Shown: positions 28,753 to 36,382 of the stretch, in pieces | Layout of the letters: each line of letters starts with the position of its first letter | Numbering within the stretch: the first letter of the stretch is position 1 | NCBI RefSeq assembly: GCF_001698225.1 | Contig: NZ_CP016594.1 | Coordinates: 4,712,001-4,776,000 of the forward strand | From: Gordonia terrae | Lineage (GTDB): Bacteria > Actinomycetota > Actinomycetes > Mycobacteriales > Mycobacteriaceae | Direction of reading: 5' to 3' | DNA length: 64,000 nucleotides | Program-made: the position numbers and the translations under genes | The notes under the pieces: model-generated | Databases searched by the model: none | The model's input: only the letters and a program-made list of their open reading frames with translations | Told to the model about the DNA's origin: nothing

Positions 28753-29754
28753 TCATCCGCCTACCCGGATGTACCCGCGTTCCTTGTCGACGACGTTGAC
28801 CAGCACGTCGGCCGGCTCCTCGGTGCCCGCGGCGACGTAGCGCCGGAGGTTGTCGAGGACCTGCTCGGCCAACGCATCGCGCCACCCGACGGCGTCCCCG
28901 CTCATGTGCGCCGAGATCGCGACCCCGGGCAGGTCCCACAGTTCACTGTCGGCGGGCAGCGGCTCGGTGACGAAGACGTCGAGCGTGGCCGCGCCCAGGT
29001 GTCCCGATCGGAGCGACCGCACCAGGGCCGGCTCGTCGACGAGCTCGCCGCGTCCGACGTTGACCAGATGTGCGCCGGGCTTCATCGCCGCCAGCACGGT
29101 CGCGTCGATCATTCCGGAGGTCTGCTCGGTCAGCGGCGCGATCGCGACGACGGTGTCGAAGTCGCCCACGTGCGCGGCGAGGTCGTCGGTGGCGACGACG
29201 TGTCCGAAGTCCGGGTCCGACGCGCGCTCGGTCCGGCCTGCCCCGGTCACCCGTACCCCCACGGCGCGTAGCAGTTTCGCGGTCGCGCGGCCGATCCCGC
29301 CGGTGCCGATCACGAGCGCGGAGGTGCGGTGGGTCGCCACGGTCTCGCGGTGCCGCCATTCATGGTCGCGCTGCAACGCCATCGACTCGTGTAAACCCTT
29401 GTGCCGCGCGAGGACAGCGGCGAGGACGAATTCCGCGATCGGCCGGTCGAAGACGCCGTGCGCGTTGGTCACCACGACGTCCGAGGCCCGCAACTCGTCG
29501 AAGAGCAATGAGTCGACGCCGGCCGCACACACATGCACCCAGCGCAACGATGCCGTCGCGTCGCCCCAGTGGTCGGCGAGCCCGCGGGAGAAGAAGTCCC
29601 ACAACACGAAGACGTCCGCACCCGGCAGGGCGGAGCCGAGATCGTCAGCCGTGCAGAGCCGTACCGTCGCGAGCTCCTCGATCTCGGCGAGGTTCCCCGG
29701 CAGAGGGGCGTCGGGAGAGATCAACAGGGCAACCACGGGCGCATGCGGGGTCAT
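28753..29754 (-). CDS. D-isomer specific 2-hydroxyacid dehydrogenase, 333 aa
   Basis: This NAD(P)-dependent dehydrogenase interconverts a D-2-hydroxyacid and a 2-oxoacid. The nucleotide motif is GTGGIGRATAKLL. The substrate Arg sits in NVGRGELVDE, the Glu in FVTEPLP, and the acid-base His in ISAHMSGD, completing the R-E-H set of the family. Its start overlaps the DUF1275 stop by four bases, so it is the third gene of an operon headed by the Lrp regulator. That suggests oxoacid interconversion linked to amino acid metabolism, by inference. Confidence 0.9.
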   Translation of the reverse strand: MTPHAPVVALLISPDAPLPGNLAEIEELATVRLCTADDLGSALPGADVFVLWDFFSRGLADHWGDATASLRWVHVCAAGVDSLLFDELRASDVVVTNAHGVFDRPIAEFVLAAVLARHKGLHESMALQRDHEWRHRETVATHRTSALVIGTGGIGRATAKLLRAVGVRVTGAGRTERASDPDFGHVVATDDLAAHVGDFDTVVAIAPLTEQTSGMIDATVLAAMKPGAHLVNVGRGELVDEPALVRSLRSGHLGAATLDVFVTEPLPADSELWDLPGVAISAHMSGDAVGWRDALAEQVLDNLRRYVAAGTEEPADVLVNVVDKERGYIRVGG

Positions 29755-30428
29755 GACCCCACCGTAGGTGACGGGTCGGTGTGTTCGTCGATCACGAAGA
29801 GCAGCAGCGTCACCGCGAGGAAACCGGCGGGCACCCAGGCGGCGCGACCGCCCAACAGTTGGGTGCAGACCGCCCCGACGAGTGCGCCACCCGCGAACGC
29901 CCCCACCAGGCGGCCGTAGACCGCGAGGGCCTTGCGCGCATCCGGCGACCGGTCGACGGTCACCCCGTAGCCGGCCTCCACGAGCCGCATGAGATTCCCG
30001 GTCGTGGCCACCGCGATGTAGTTGAGATCGCCGATGTTGCGGAACAACTCGATCTGCATCGCCGTGATGAACGAGATGGGGATGGTGACGAACGAATGCG
30101 GCACCGAGGTGGGGACGAAGCCGATCACCACGAGGATCGCCACCTGCAGCGCCATCGTCACCCGGATCGGATAGACGAGCAGGCGGTCGAGCCGGCCGGC
30201 CTTCACGTGCACCGCGAGCACGACGCCGACGAGAAAGGCGAGGATCGGCCACAGATGACCGGACGCCTGATGCCATTGCCGCTCCGACAGATTCAGCGCG
30301 AGGAGGATGACGTTTCCGGTCTGGGCATTGGCGAACACCCCGCCCCGGGACAGGTACGTGTAGCTGTCGAGGAAGCCACAGGCCGCGGTGATCAACAGGG
30401 CGAAGCGCAGCGAGGTCGACGTGGTCAT
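29751..30428 (-). CDS. DUF1275 (YoaK-like) membrane protein, 225 aa
   Basis: This integral-membrane protein has about six segments and the family signature near the N-terminus: GFLDSYTYLSRGGVFANAQTGN (given here as a landmark around residues 18-39, with the conserved D, Y, F and TGN). It then has FRNIGDLNYIAVATTGNL in the fifth region. The function of the family is unknown; a transport role is often assumed. It lies between the Lrp gene (1 bp gap) and the hydroxyacid dehydrogenase (4-bp overlap), so it could export or import their substrate. Confidence 0.85.
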   Translation of the reverse strand: MTTSTSLRFALLITAACGFLDSYTYLSRGGVFANAQTGNVILLALNLSERQWHQASGHLWPILAFLVGVVLAVHVKAGRLDRLLVYPIRVTMALQVAILVVIGFVPTSVPHSFVTIPISFITAMQIELFRNIGDLNYIAVATTGNLMRLVEAGYGVTVDRSPDARKALAVYGRLVGAFAGGALVGAVCTQLLGGRAAWVPAGFLAVTLLLFVIDEHTDPSPTVGS

Positions 30429-30429
30429 C

Positions 30430-31431
30430 TCACAGCACCACCGGAACCGAGCCCGTGCGGCAGCCCGACCGGTCCAGCAGTGTTCCCAGCCGCTTCGGGG
30501 TCTCCAGGGTGACCGAACGGTCGGCGACGACGAGCCCCGGCACCCGGCTCTCGAGCTGCTGCTCGAACTCAGACAGTTCGCCGACGGTGTGCAACCAGAC
30601 GCCCATCAGGATGTTCGCGGTGCCCGTGACCTCGCAGCAGACACGCACCTGGGGCAGTTCGTCGAGCGCGTCGACGAGCGCCGAGATCGACCTCGACGAC
30701 GCGCGTGCCCACACGTTCGCCGTGACGGGCCATCCGCTGATGACATGGGCCACCTCGCATCTGATCGACAGGACGCGTTCGGCGACGAGTGCGGTCAGTC
30801 GGCGTCGGACGGTCGGTGCGCTCAGGCCGCTCGCAGCCGCCAGATCGACCGCCGAGCGTCGGCCGTCCTCGGCCAGTGCGGCGATGAGCCGCAGATCCAT
30901 CTCGTCGGGTTCGTGCGCCAGCGGGCGGTGCTCGGGACGGTGCTCGACGAGCACCGATTCGTCCGCGTCGGACAGCGTGTGCACCCGCCAGCGTTCGCTC
31001 TCGCCGAAGACCCGCATCACCAGCCTCGTCCGGGTCCGGGCGACGCCCTCGGTATCGGCGAGGCGCTGTACCCAGTCGCCGAGGAAGCCGAGGTCGGGCA
31101 CCATCACGGTCAGCAGCAGGTCGCCGTCGCCTGCGGTGCGCTGGATCGTGGCCACGTGTCGGTCCCCCGCGAGTCGCTCGACGAGCGCCTCCCGCCGCGA
31201 CGACGCCTGGACCTCGACGAACGCGCTGCAGCGGGTGTTCAGGTACGCGGCCCCGGGATAGGTGACGATCCAGGCGAGACCGCTGTCGACGAGCCGCTCC
31301 CAGCGGCGGGCCGCGGTCGCCGCGCTCACGCCCACGACGTCGCCGACGACGCCCCACGGCGCCCTCGGCGCGACCTGCAGGGCGTGAACGATCTGATAAT
31401 CGAGGTCGTCCGGCACGCAACAATCCTGCAT
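30430..31431 (-). CDS. Double-length Lrp/AsnC family transcriptional regulator, 333 aa
   Basis: The protein contains two Lrp units in tandem. The first has a helix-turn-helix near residues 5-50 and a RAM-like ligand domain near 65-140. The second repeats the pattern with DEMDLRLIAALAEDGRRS and LSAPTVRRRLTALV around 175-225 and a second RAM-like part to about 310. Ordinary Lrp proteins have about 150 residues. ATG 31431 is preferred; GTG 31434 is directly adjacent. It heads the operon with DUF1275 and the hydroxyacid dehydrogenase, and is divergent from the opine dehydrogenase operon, which it probably regulates. Confidence 0.88.
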   Translation of the reverse strand: MQDCCVPDDLDYQIVHALQVAPRAPWGVVGDVVGVSAATAARRWERLVDSGLAWIVTYPGAAYLNTRCSAFVEVQASSRREALVERLAGDRHVATIQRTAGDGDLLLTVMVPDLGFLGDWVQRLADTEGVARTRTRLVMRVFGESERWRVHTLSDADESVLVEHRPEHRPLAHEPDEMDLRLIAALAEDGRRSAVDLAAASGLSAPTVRRRLTALVAERVLSIRCEVAHVISGWPVTANVWARASSRSISALVDALDELPQVRVCCEVTGTANILMGVWLHTVGELSEFEQQLESRVPGLVVADRSVTLETPKRLGTLLDRSGCRTGSVPVVL

Positions 31432-31453
31432 CACGAGGTGAACTTTTTTCGTG
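31432..31453. promoter_or_regulatory. Possible Lrp operator in the divergent promoter
   Basis: CACGA-N12-TCGTG with an A/T-rich centre (AACTTTTTT) abuts the Lrp start codon in the 119-bp divergent spacer. Lrp-family proteins bind loosely palindromic sites with A/T-rich centres, often beside their own genes. The half-sites are only five bases, so this is tentative. Confidence 0.3.
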
Positions 31454-31550
31454 TTCGGCAGACGCCGGGACAGTCCGCGGCAGCGCTCCTACGTTTCCTC
31501 CCAACACCCCAGTGGCCGCACGGGCGGCCCGAGATCGAGGAGGACGATTC

Positions 31551-32660
31551 GTGAAGGTCTGCATCATCGGCGGAGGTCACGGCTCTTATGCGGCCGCGGC
31601 CGAGCTCAGCGAGAAGGACCACCATGTCACCTGGTGGCGGCGGGACGGCGCGGCGTTCTCGTCGCTGGTCGAGCGCGGAACCCTCGACCTCGACGACCAT
31701 CGCGGCAGCAGGCAGATCACCGTCGACAACGGTGACGGCAGGGGCATCTCGATCGTCACCGACCTCGCCGAGGCGGTGTCCACCGCCGAGGTCATCGTCG
31801 CGCCGGTTCCCGCGTTCGCCCACGAGTCGCTCGCCCGGCAACTCGCCCCGCATCTGCGCGACGGTCAGGTCGTCTATCTGCCGCCGGGCAGCTTCGGATC
31901 CATCGTCTTCGCGCAGGCGGTACGCGCCGCGGGCAACCCCGCCGACGTCGCGTTCGCCGAAACCGGGACCCTGCCCTACCTCGCACGCAAGCACGGCGAC
32001 ACCCGCGTCGTGGTCAGCGGATACGCCACGCGTCTGCCCACCGGCGTCTTCCCGGCGCGGCACACCGACCGGGCGCTGGCGGTCCTCGGCGAGGTCTACC
32101 CCGCCGTCGAGCGCGTCGAGGACGCCCTCAGCGGCGCGCTGATGAACGCCGGACCGATCATCCACCCGCCGCTCATCCTGATGAATGCCGGTCCGCTGGA
32201 ACACTTCCCGTCGTGGGACATCCACAACGAGGGCACCCAGGACTCCATCCGGCGGGTCACCTCGGCGCTCGATGCCGAGCGCATCGCGGTCCGCGAGGCG
32301 CTCGGCTATGCCGCACCGCATTTCCCGCTCGCCGACCACTACACCGCCGACGGCGACGAGTGGATGTACGGCAACGCCGCCCACGAGAAGCTCACCGACA
32401 GCGGCGACTGGCGCGAGAACATCGACCTGCACACCCACCGCTACATGGTCGAGGACGTCGAGATCGGGCTGGCGCTGCTGAGTTCCGTGGCGCGGTGGGC
32501 GTCGGTGCCGTCTCCGGTGGCCGACGGTCTGCTCGCCCTGGCCGGCGCGGTCACCGGCCGTCCCGCCGCGACCGGCGGGCGGACCCTGGAGAGCCTGGGG
32601 TTGGCCGAACTCGACCCGTCCGGCATGCGGGCACTGCTCCACGACGGACCGGCGCGGTGA
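31551..32660 (+). CDS. NAD/NADP octopine/opine dehydrogenase family protein, 369 aa
   Basis: The N-terminal Rossmann domain starts with KVCIIGGGHGSYAAAA. The C-terminal part (about residues 180-330) matches the all-helical opine dehydrogenase domain, with ALMNAGPIIHPPLILMNAGPLE and a conserved-looking His/Asn set. Such enzymes join an amino acid and a 2-oxoacid reductively, or split opines oxidatively. GTG 31551 follows a GAGGAGGA site. The stop overlaps the next gene by four bases. With the facing Lrp regulator, a catabolic opine-like or N-carboxyalkyl amino acid substrate is plausible. Confidence 0.85.
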   Translation: MKVCIIGGGHGSYAAAAELSEKDHHVTWWRRDGAAFSSLVERGTLDLDDHRGSRQITVDNGDGRGISIVTDLAEAVSTAEVIVAPVPAFAHESLARQLAPHLRDGQVVYLPPGSFGSIVFAQAVRAAGNPADVAFAETGTLPYLARKHGDTRVVVSGYATRLPTGVFPARHTDRALAVLGEVYPAVERVEDALSGALMNAGPIIHPPLILMNAGPLEHFPSWDIHNEGTQDSIRRVTSALDAERIAVREALGYAAPHFPLADHYTADGDEWMYGNAAHEKLTDSGDWRENIDLHTHRYMVEDVEIGLALLSSVARWASVPSPVADGLLALAGAVTGRPAATGGRTLESLGLAELDPSGMRALLHDGPAR

Positions 32661-33646
32661 CGGGCCGTCACGTCGCCGTGGTCGGCGCCGGCCGGATGGG
32701 CCAGGGCATCGCCGCGGCACTGGCCTTCGGGAACGTCGCGGTGTCGGTCGTCGACCTCCGTGACCGCGGCGCCGACGCCGCGGCCTACCTCGAGGGAGTC
32801 CGTGCGTCGATCCGACAGGCACTGGCGCACAAGGTCACGCTCGGCCTGCTCGCGGTCGAGGACCTCGAGGATGTCGCCGCGCTGGTGACGGTCGTCGGCG
32901 AGGTCGACGCCCTCACCCCGATGGCCGCGGCGGATCTCGTCTTCGAAGCCGTGCCGGAGGTCGCCGGGATCAAACGCGATGCGCTCGCGTGGATCGAGGC
33001 GATGGTCGGCGACACCGTCCCCATCGCGTCGACCACGTCGAGCTTCCTCGTCGACGAACTCGCCGGCGCATTGTCGGCGCCGGCGCGTTTCCTGAACGCG
33101 CACTGGCTGAATCCGGCCGATCTCATGCCGCTCGTCGAGGTGGCGCCCGGCACGGCGACGGGTCCCGGGGCCGTCGACGCCACCCGTGAGCTGCTGCTCG
33201 GGGTCGGCAAGGTGCCCGTGGTGTGCGCGCCGTCGCCCGGATACATCGTGCCCCGGCTCCAGGCGCTGGTGATGAACGAGGCCGCACGCATGGTGGCCGA
33301 GGGCGTGGCCAGCGCCGAGGACATCGACACCGCGGTCCGCATCGGATTCGGCTCCCGCTTCGCGGTTCTCGGCCTGCTCGAGTTCATCGACTGGGGCGGC
33401 TGCGACACGCTCTTCCACGCGTCGAACTACCTGAGCCGCGAACTCGGCGAGAGGTTCGCACCCGCGCCTCTGGTCGAGACGAACATGACGTCCGGGCGCC
33501 GCGGGATCTCCGACGGCGCAGGCTTTTACGAGTTCGACCCGTCGACCGTCGACGACTATCGAGCACAGCGCATCGCCGATTTCGCCCGTGTCCTCGACGC
33601 GGTCGGACGCCTCGCCCGCCATGAGGAGTTCAGCACGGCCGACTGA
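32657..33646 (+). CDS. 3-hydroxyacyl-CoA dehydrogenase family protein, 329 aa
   Basis: An N-terminal NAD-binding domain (VAVVGAGRMGQGIAAALAFG) is followed by the family C-terminal domain, with the conserved NAHWLNPADLMPLVEVAP segment, GYIVPRLQALVMNEA and the GFGSRFAVLGLLEFIDWGG helix. Relatives include 3-hydroxybutyryl-CoA, carnitine and L-gulonate dehydrogenases, so the substrate may be a free 3-hydroxyacid and not a CoA ester. The GTG start overlaps the opine dehydrogenase stop (GTGA). A hairpin terminator follows at 33670-33694. Confidence 0.88.
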   Translation: MTGRHVAVVGAGRMGQGIAAALAFGNVAVSVVDLRDRGADAAAYLEGVRASIRQALAHKVTLGLLAVEDLEDVAALVTVVGEVDALTPMAAADLVFEAVPEVAGIKRDALAWIEAMVGDTVPIASTTSSFLVDELAGALSAPARFLNAHWLNPADLMPLVEVAPGTATGPGAVDATRELLLGVGKVPVVCAPSPGYIVPRLQALVMNEAARMVAEGVASAEDIDTAVRIGFGSRFAVLGLLEFIDWGGCDTLFHASNYLSRELGERFAPAPLVETNMTSGRRGISDGAGFYEFDPSTVDDYRAQRIADFARVLDAVGRLARHEEFSTAD

Positions 33647-33669
33647 CGTCTCGGGCGATCCCCGCACCC

Positions 33670-33694
33670 CGCCACCGGGCCGGACCCGGTGGCG
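33670..33694 (+). terminator. Hairpin terminator after the opine dehydrogenase operon
   Basis: CGCCACCGGG and CCCGGTGGCG form a perfect 10-bp stem with a five-base loop, 24 bp after the 3-hydroxyacyl-CoA dehydrogenase stop. There is no T-run. It separates this operon from the following transporter gene. Confidence 0.7.
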
Positions 33695-33850
33695 CGGTGA
33701 AACGCGCTCGAACGCGTCCAATAGCTCGGCGTTGTAAAGCTTTTCCCGATTCCCCGCGTCGCGCGGATTCGACACAATCGATCCATCCACGAGTACAGCC
33801 AACGAACGCCGGCCTCGACGGTCCGTTCGCCCACCGATGAGGAGTGATCC

Positions 33851-35212
33851 GTGGTAACTCTCGACAATTCTGCACCGCCCGACCCGACGGCACCGAGCAC
33901 CGAGCAGCCCCGGCGGGAACGGACCACCCGGGTCGCCGTCGCATCCGGCGTCGGCACGATCATGGAGTTCTACGACTTCGCGATCTACGGCACCGCGACG
34001 GCACTGGTCTTCAACAAGATCTTCTTCAACGTCGACGATCCCTGGTTCGGCACCTTCCTCGGATTCGCGACCTTCGCGGTCGGTTTCGTGATGGCGCCGA
34101 TCGGCGCCCTGATCTTCGGACATTTCGGGGACAAATTCGGCCGACGAAAGGCGCTGACCGCGGCCTTCCTGCTCATGGGCGGGTCGACGCTGGCGATGGG
34201 CATCCTCCCCGACTACCAGGCCATCGGGATCGTGGCACCGATCATCCTGGTCTTCCTCCGCATGGTGCACGGCATCTCGCGAGGCGGTGAGATCGGCGGC
34301 GCCGCCCTGCTCGCCGCCGAACACGCGCCGGCGCACCGGCGTGGCCTGTACGGCTGCTTCGTCACCCTGGGCTCGCCGGTCGGCGGCATCCTGGCCAACC
34401 TGTCGTTCGCACTCGTGCTGCTGATGCCGATGGAGCAGGTCCTGGCCTGGGGTTGGCGCATCCCCTTCCTCATCGGCGGAGTCGTGCTGGCGATCGGGGT
34501 GTGGACGCGATCGAGGGTGAGCGAGACACCGGACTTCGTCGCGTCCAAGCAGGCCGAGGAGAGCTCACCGCCGGCCTTCGCCGTGCTCCGGCAGAACTGG
34601 CGTCGTGTCGCCCTGGCCGCCGGGATCAACGTCGGGCAGAACTGTTACGCCTTCCTGTTGTTCACGTTCATGCTCTCCTTCCTGACCGAGACCGATCCGG
34701 GACGCGGCTTCGAGCGGTCGCCGGTGGTCCTCGGCAGCACGCTGGCGCTCGCCTGTCATGCCGCGACCGTCGTGCTCGGCAGTTACCTGTCCGACCGGCT
34801 GGGCCGCAAGACGGTGATCGGATTCGGCATGATCACCTCACTGCTGTTCGCGCCGATCCTGTTCTGGGTCACCGCATCCGGGTCGCTGACCGCCTGCATC
34901 ACGGTCATCTCGATCGGCTTCGCCCTGACCGGCTTCGTCTACGGTCCGATGCTCACGACCTTCGCGGAGCTGTTCCCGATCACGCAGCGCTACAGCGGCA
35001 TCGGGATCGGCTTCCAAGTCGGCGCGGTGCTGGGCGGCGGGCTGGCCCCGATGATCGCGAACCGGATCGTTAGTGCCACCGGCAGCGTGATTCCCGTCGG
35101 GATCTATGCGGCGGTCCTGATGGCGATCAGCCTCTGCTGCCTGATGGTCATCCGGGAGACGGCCCCTGCCCTCGTCGGCCGACCCTCGCGCGGGCAGCGT
35201 CTGCGCAACTGA
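33851..35212 (+). CDS. MHS-family MFS transporter, 453 aa
   Basis: This twelve-helix proton symporter is of the ProP/KgtP/ShiA type. The signature IMEFYDFAIYGTATA replaces the usual EWYDF, followed by GHFGDKFGRRKAL in loop 2-3 and RGGEIGGAALL in helix 5. The start is GTG 33851 behind GAGGAG. The transporter has its own upstream spacer after a terminator, so it may be independently regulated. It lies between the opine dehydrogenase operon and the DJ-1/MarR pair and probably imports the substrate of one of them. Confidence 0.88.
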   Translation: MVTLDNSAPPDPTAPSTEQPRRERTTRVAVASGVGTIMEFYDFAIYGTATALVFNKIFFNVDDPWFGTFLGFATFAVGFVMAPIGALIFGHFGDKFGRRKALTAAFLLMGGSTLAMGILPDYQAIGIVAPIILVFLRMVHGISRGGEIGGAALLAAEHAPAHRRGLYGCFVTLGSPVGGILANLSFALVLLMPMEQVLAWGWRIPFLIGGVVLAIGVWTRSRVSETPDFVASKQAEESSPPAFAVLRQNWRRVALAAGINVGQNCYAFLLFTFMLSFLTETDPGRGFERSPVVLGSTLALACHAATVVLGSYLSDRLGRKTVIGFGMITSLLFAPILFWVTASGSLTACITVISIGFALTGFVYGPMLTTFAELFPITQRYSGIGIGFQVGAVLGGGLAPMIANRIVSATGSVIPVGIYAAVLMAISLCCLMVIRETAPALVGRPSRGQRLRN

Positions 35213-35223
35213 CGCACACCTCG

Positions 35224-35271
35224 GACGATTGACAGCATCCTGTCATATATGACAGGATGCTGTCAATCGTC
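35224..35271. promoter_or_regulatory. 48-bp perfect palindrome upstream of the DJ-1/MarR operon
   Basis: Every base from 35224 to 35271 pairs with its partner around a TCATATATGA centre. Each arm also contains its own smaller palindrome, GACAG-CATC-CTGTC and its mirror GACAG-GATG-CTGTC, so the element looks like two adjacent repressor sites of about 14-16 bp. It ends 17 bp before the DJ-1 gene start, with a GAGGAGG ribosome site between. Autoregulation by the MarR protein two genes downstream is the simplest reading. The full palindrome could also act as a terminator for the transporter upstream. Confidence 0.8.
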
Positions 35272-35288
35272 GTTCACGAGGAGGCATC

Positions 35289-35894
35289 ATGAGAACCGTC
35301 CATCTCGCCCTGTATCCGACGCTCGCGGACTGGGAGTTCGGCTATGTCGCAGCGGGCATCAACAACCCCGACTACCAGGCTGAACCCGGATCGTTCCGGA
35401 TCGTGACCGTCGGCGCGTCCGCCGAGCCGATCCGCACGATCGGCGGGGTCACGATGGTGCCCGACACCACACTCGACGCCATCGGACCCGAGGACAGCGC
35501 GATGCTGCTGCTGCCCGGCGCCCAGATCTGGGAGTCCAACGACGCCTTCGTCGACGCCGCCCGGCGGTGGGCGGACGCCGGGACACCGGTCGCCGGGATC
35601 TGCGGCGCGACACTGGGACTCGCGCGCGCCGGACTGCTCGACGACCGCCGCCACACCAGCAATGCGCCCGAGCAGCTCACACCCACGGGATATGCGGGCG
35701 CCGCACACTACGTCGACGCTCCCGCCGTCACCGATCGCGGGGTGATCACCGCCGCGGCGATAGCGCCCGTCGACTTCGCCCGCGAGGTCTTCGCGCTGCT
35801 CGGTCTCTACACACCGCCGGTTCTCGACGCCTGGTATCAGCTCTACGGCCATCAGGACCCCAGCGGCTTCTACGCCCTGGCCGGGGAGCAGTGA
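35289..35894 (+). CDS. DJ-1/PfpI family protein (class I glutamine amidotransferase-like), 201 aa
   Basis: The fold is that of DJ-1/PfpI, with a nucleophile elbow at Cys105 (AGICGATLGLA) and the preceding LLLPGA strand. The family contains chaperones, glyoxalases, proteases and isonitrile hydratases, and the precise activity cannot be told. The stop overlaps the MarR gene start (GTGA), so the two are co-translated. The ATG lies close behind the 48-bp palindrome. A stress-response or detoxification role induced through MarR is likely by analogy. Confidence 0.88.
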   Translation: MRTVHLALYPTLADWEFGYVAAGINNPDYQAEPGSFRIVTVGASAEPIRTIGGVTMVPDTTLDAIGPEDSAMLLLPGAQIWESNDAFVDAARRWADAGTPVAGICGATLGLARAGLLDDRRHTSNAPEQLTPTGYAGAAHYVDAPAVTDRGVITAAAIAPVDFAREVFALLGLYTPPVLDAWYQLYGHQDPSGFYALAGEQ

Positions 35895-36337
35895 GAGACC
35901 ATCAGGACCTGCTGTCCGCCTCGGCACTGACCGCGTTTCGCCTCAACGGCCAGTTCCTCGCCCTCGCCGAGCGCCTCGCCGCCCCCGCCGAGCTGACCGC
36001 CACGCGATGGCAGGTTCTCGGCGCGGTCCTCGACGAGCCGCTACCGGTCGCGGGCATCGCACGGGCGATGGGGATCACGCGGCAGAGCGTCCAGCGCACC
36101 GCCGACCTCCTCGTCGCCGACGGACTGGCCGAATACCGGGACAATCCGGCCCACCGCCGGGCCAAGCTCGTCGCGCCCACGGCAGCGGGACTCGCCGCCG
36201 TGCGAGCGATCGACCCCGGGCACCGCGAGGCGGCCGATCGCTTGGCGACCGTCCTCGACCCCGCGCGGTGGGAACAGGCCCTGCACGCGCTGCATGACCT
36301 CAGCGCCGCCCTCGACACACTTGATGACCAGGACTGA
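35891..36337 (+). CDS. MarR-family transcriptional regulator, 148 aa
   Basis: This winged-helix dimeric repressor has LTATRWQVLGAV at the start of the DNA-binding domain, the recognition-helix region GITRQSVQRTADLLVADGL, and the wing with YRDNPAHRRAKLV ending in the typical LTxxG-like TAAG. Its GTG start overlaps the DJ-1 stop. The perfect palindrome upstream of the pair is its probable operator. The ligand is unknown. Confidence 0.9.
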   Translation: MRDHQDLLSASALTAFRLNGQFLALAERLAAPAELTATRWQVLGAVLDEPLPVAGIARAMGITRQSVQRTADLLVADGLAEYRDNPAHRRAKLVAPTAAGLAAVRAIDPGHREAADRLATVLDPARWEQALHALHDLSAALDTLDDQD

Positions 36338-36343
36338 TGTCCA

Positions 36344-36355
36344 ATTGTTGACAAT
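36344..36355. promoter_or_regulatory. Putative GntR (FCD) operator before the aminotransferase operon
   Basis: ATTGT-TG-ACAAT lies 27 bp upstream of the aminotransferase start in a 45-bp gap. It matches the core of the 22-bp palindrome at 50341-50362 and the site at 63624-63637. FadR-type GntR proteins bind T-x-GT-NN-AC-x-A cores of this form, and one such regulator is encoded at 47584-48372. Confidence 0.6.
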
Positions 36356-36382
36356 CGTACGATCGAGCGTCACCGTGTACCC

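Noticed and set aside
33670..33694. Operator for the MHS transporter
   Set aside because: The GC-rich perfect stem with a five-base loop directly after an operon end fits a terminator better than a repressor site.
33767..33778. Fourth GntR site (ATTCG-AC-ACAAT) before the MHS transporter
   Set aside because: Only the right half matches; the left half-site differs at two of five core bases, so it was not counted as a site.
31431..34336. Very long open frames on the minus strand opposite the opine dehydrogenase, 3-hydroxyacyl-CoA dehydrogenase and transporter genes
   Set aside because: They read Arg-, Gly- and Asp-rich low-information protein with no domain; high GC keeps antisense frames open. 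The plus-strand proteins are clear families.
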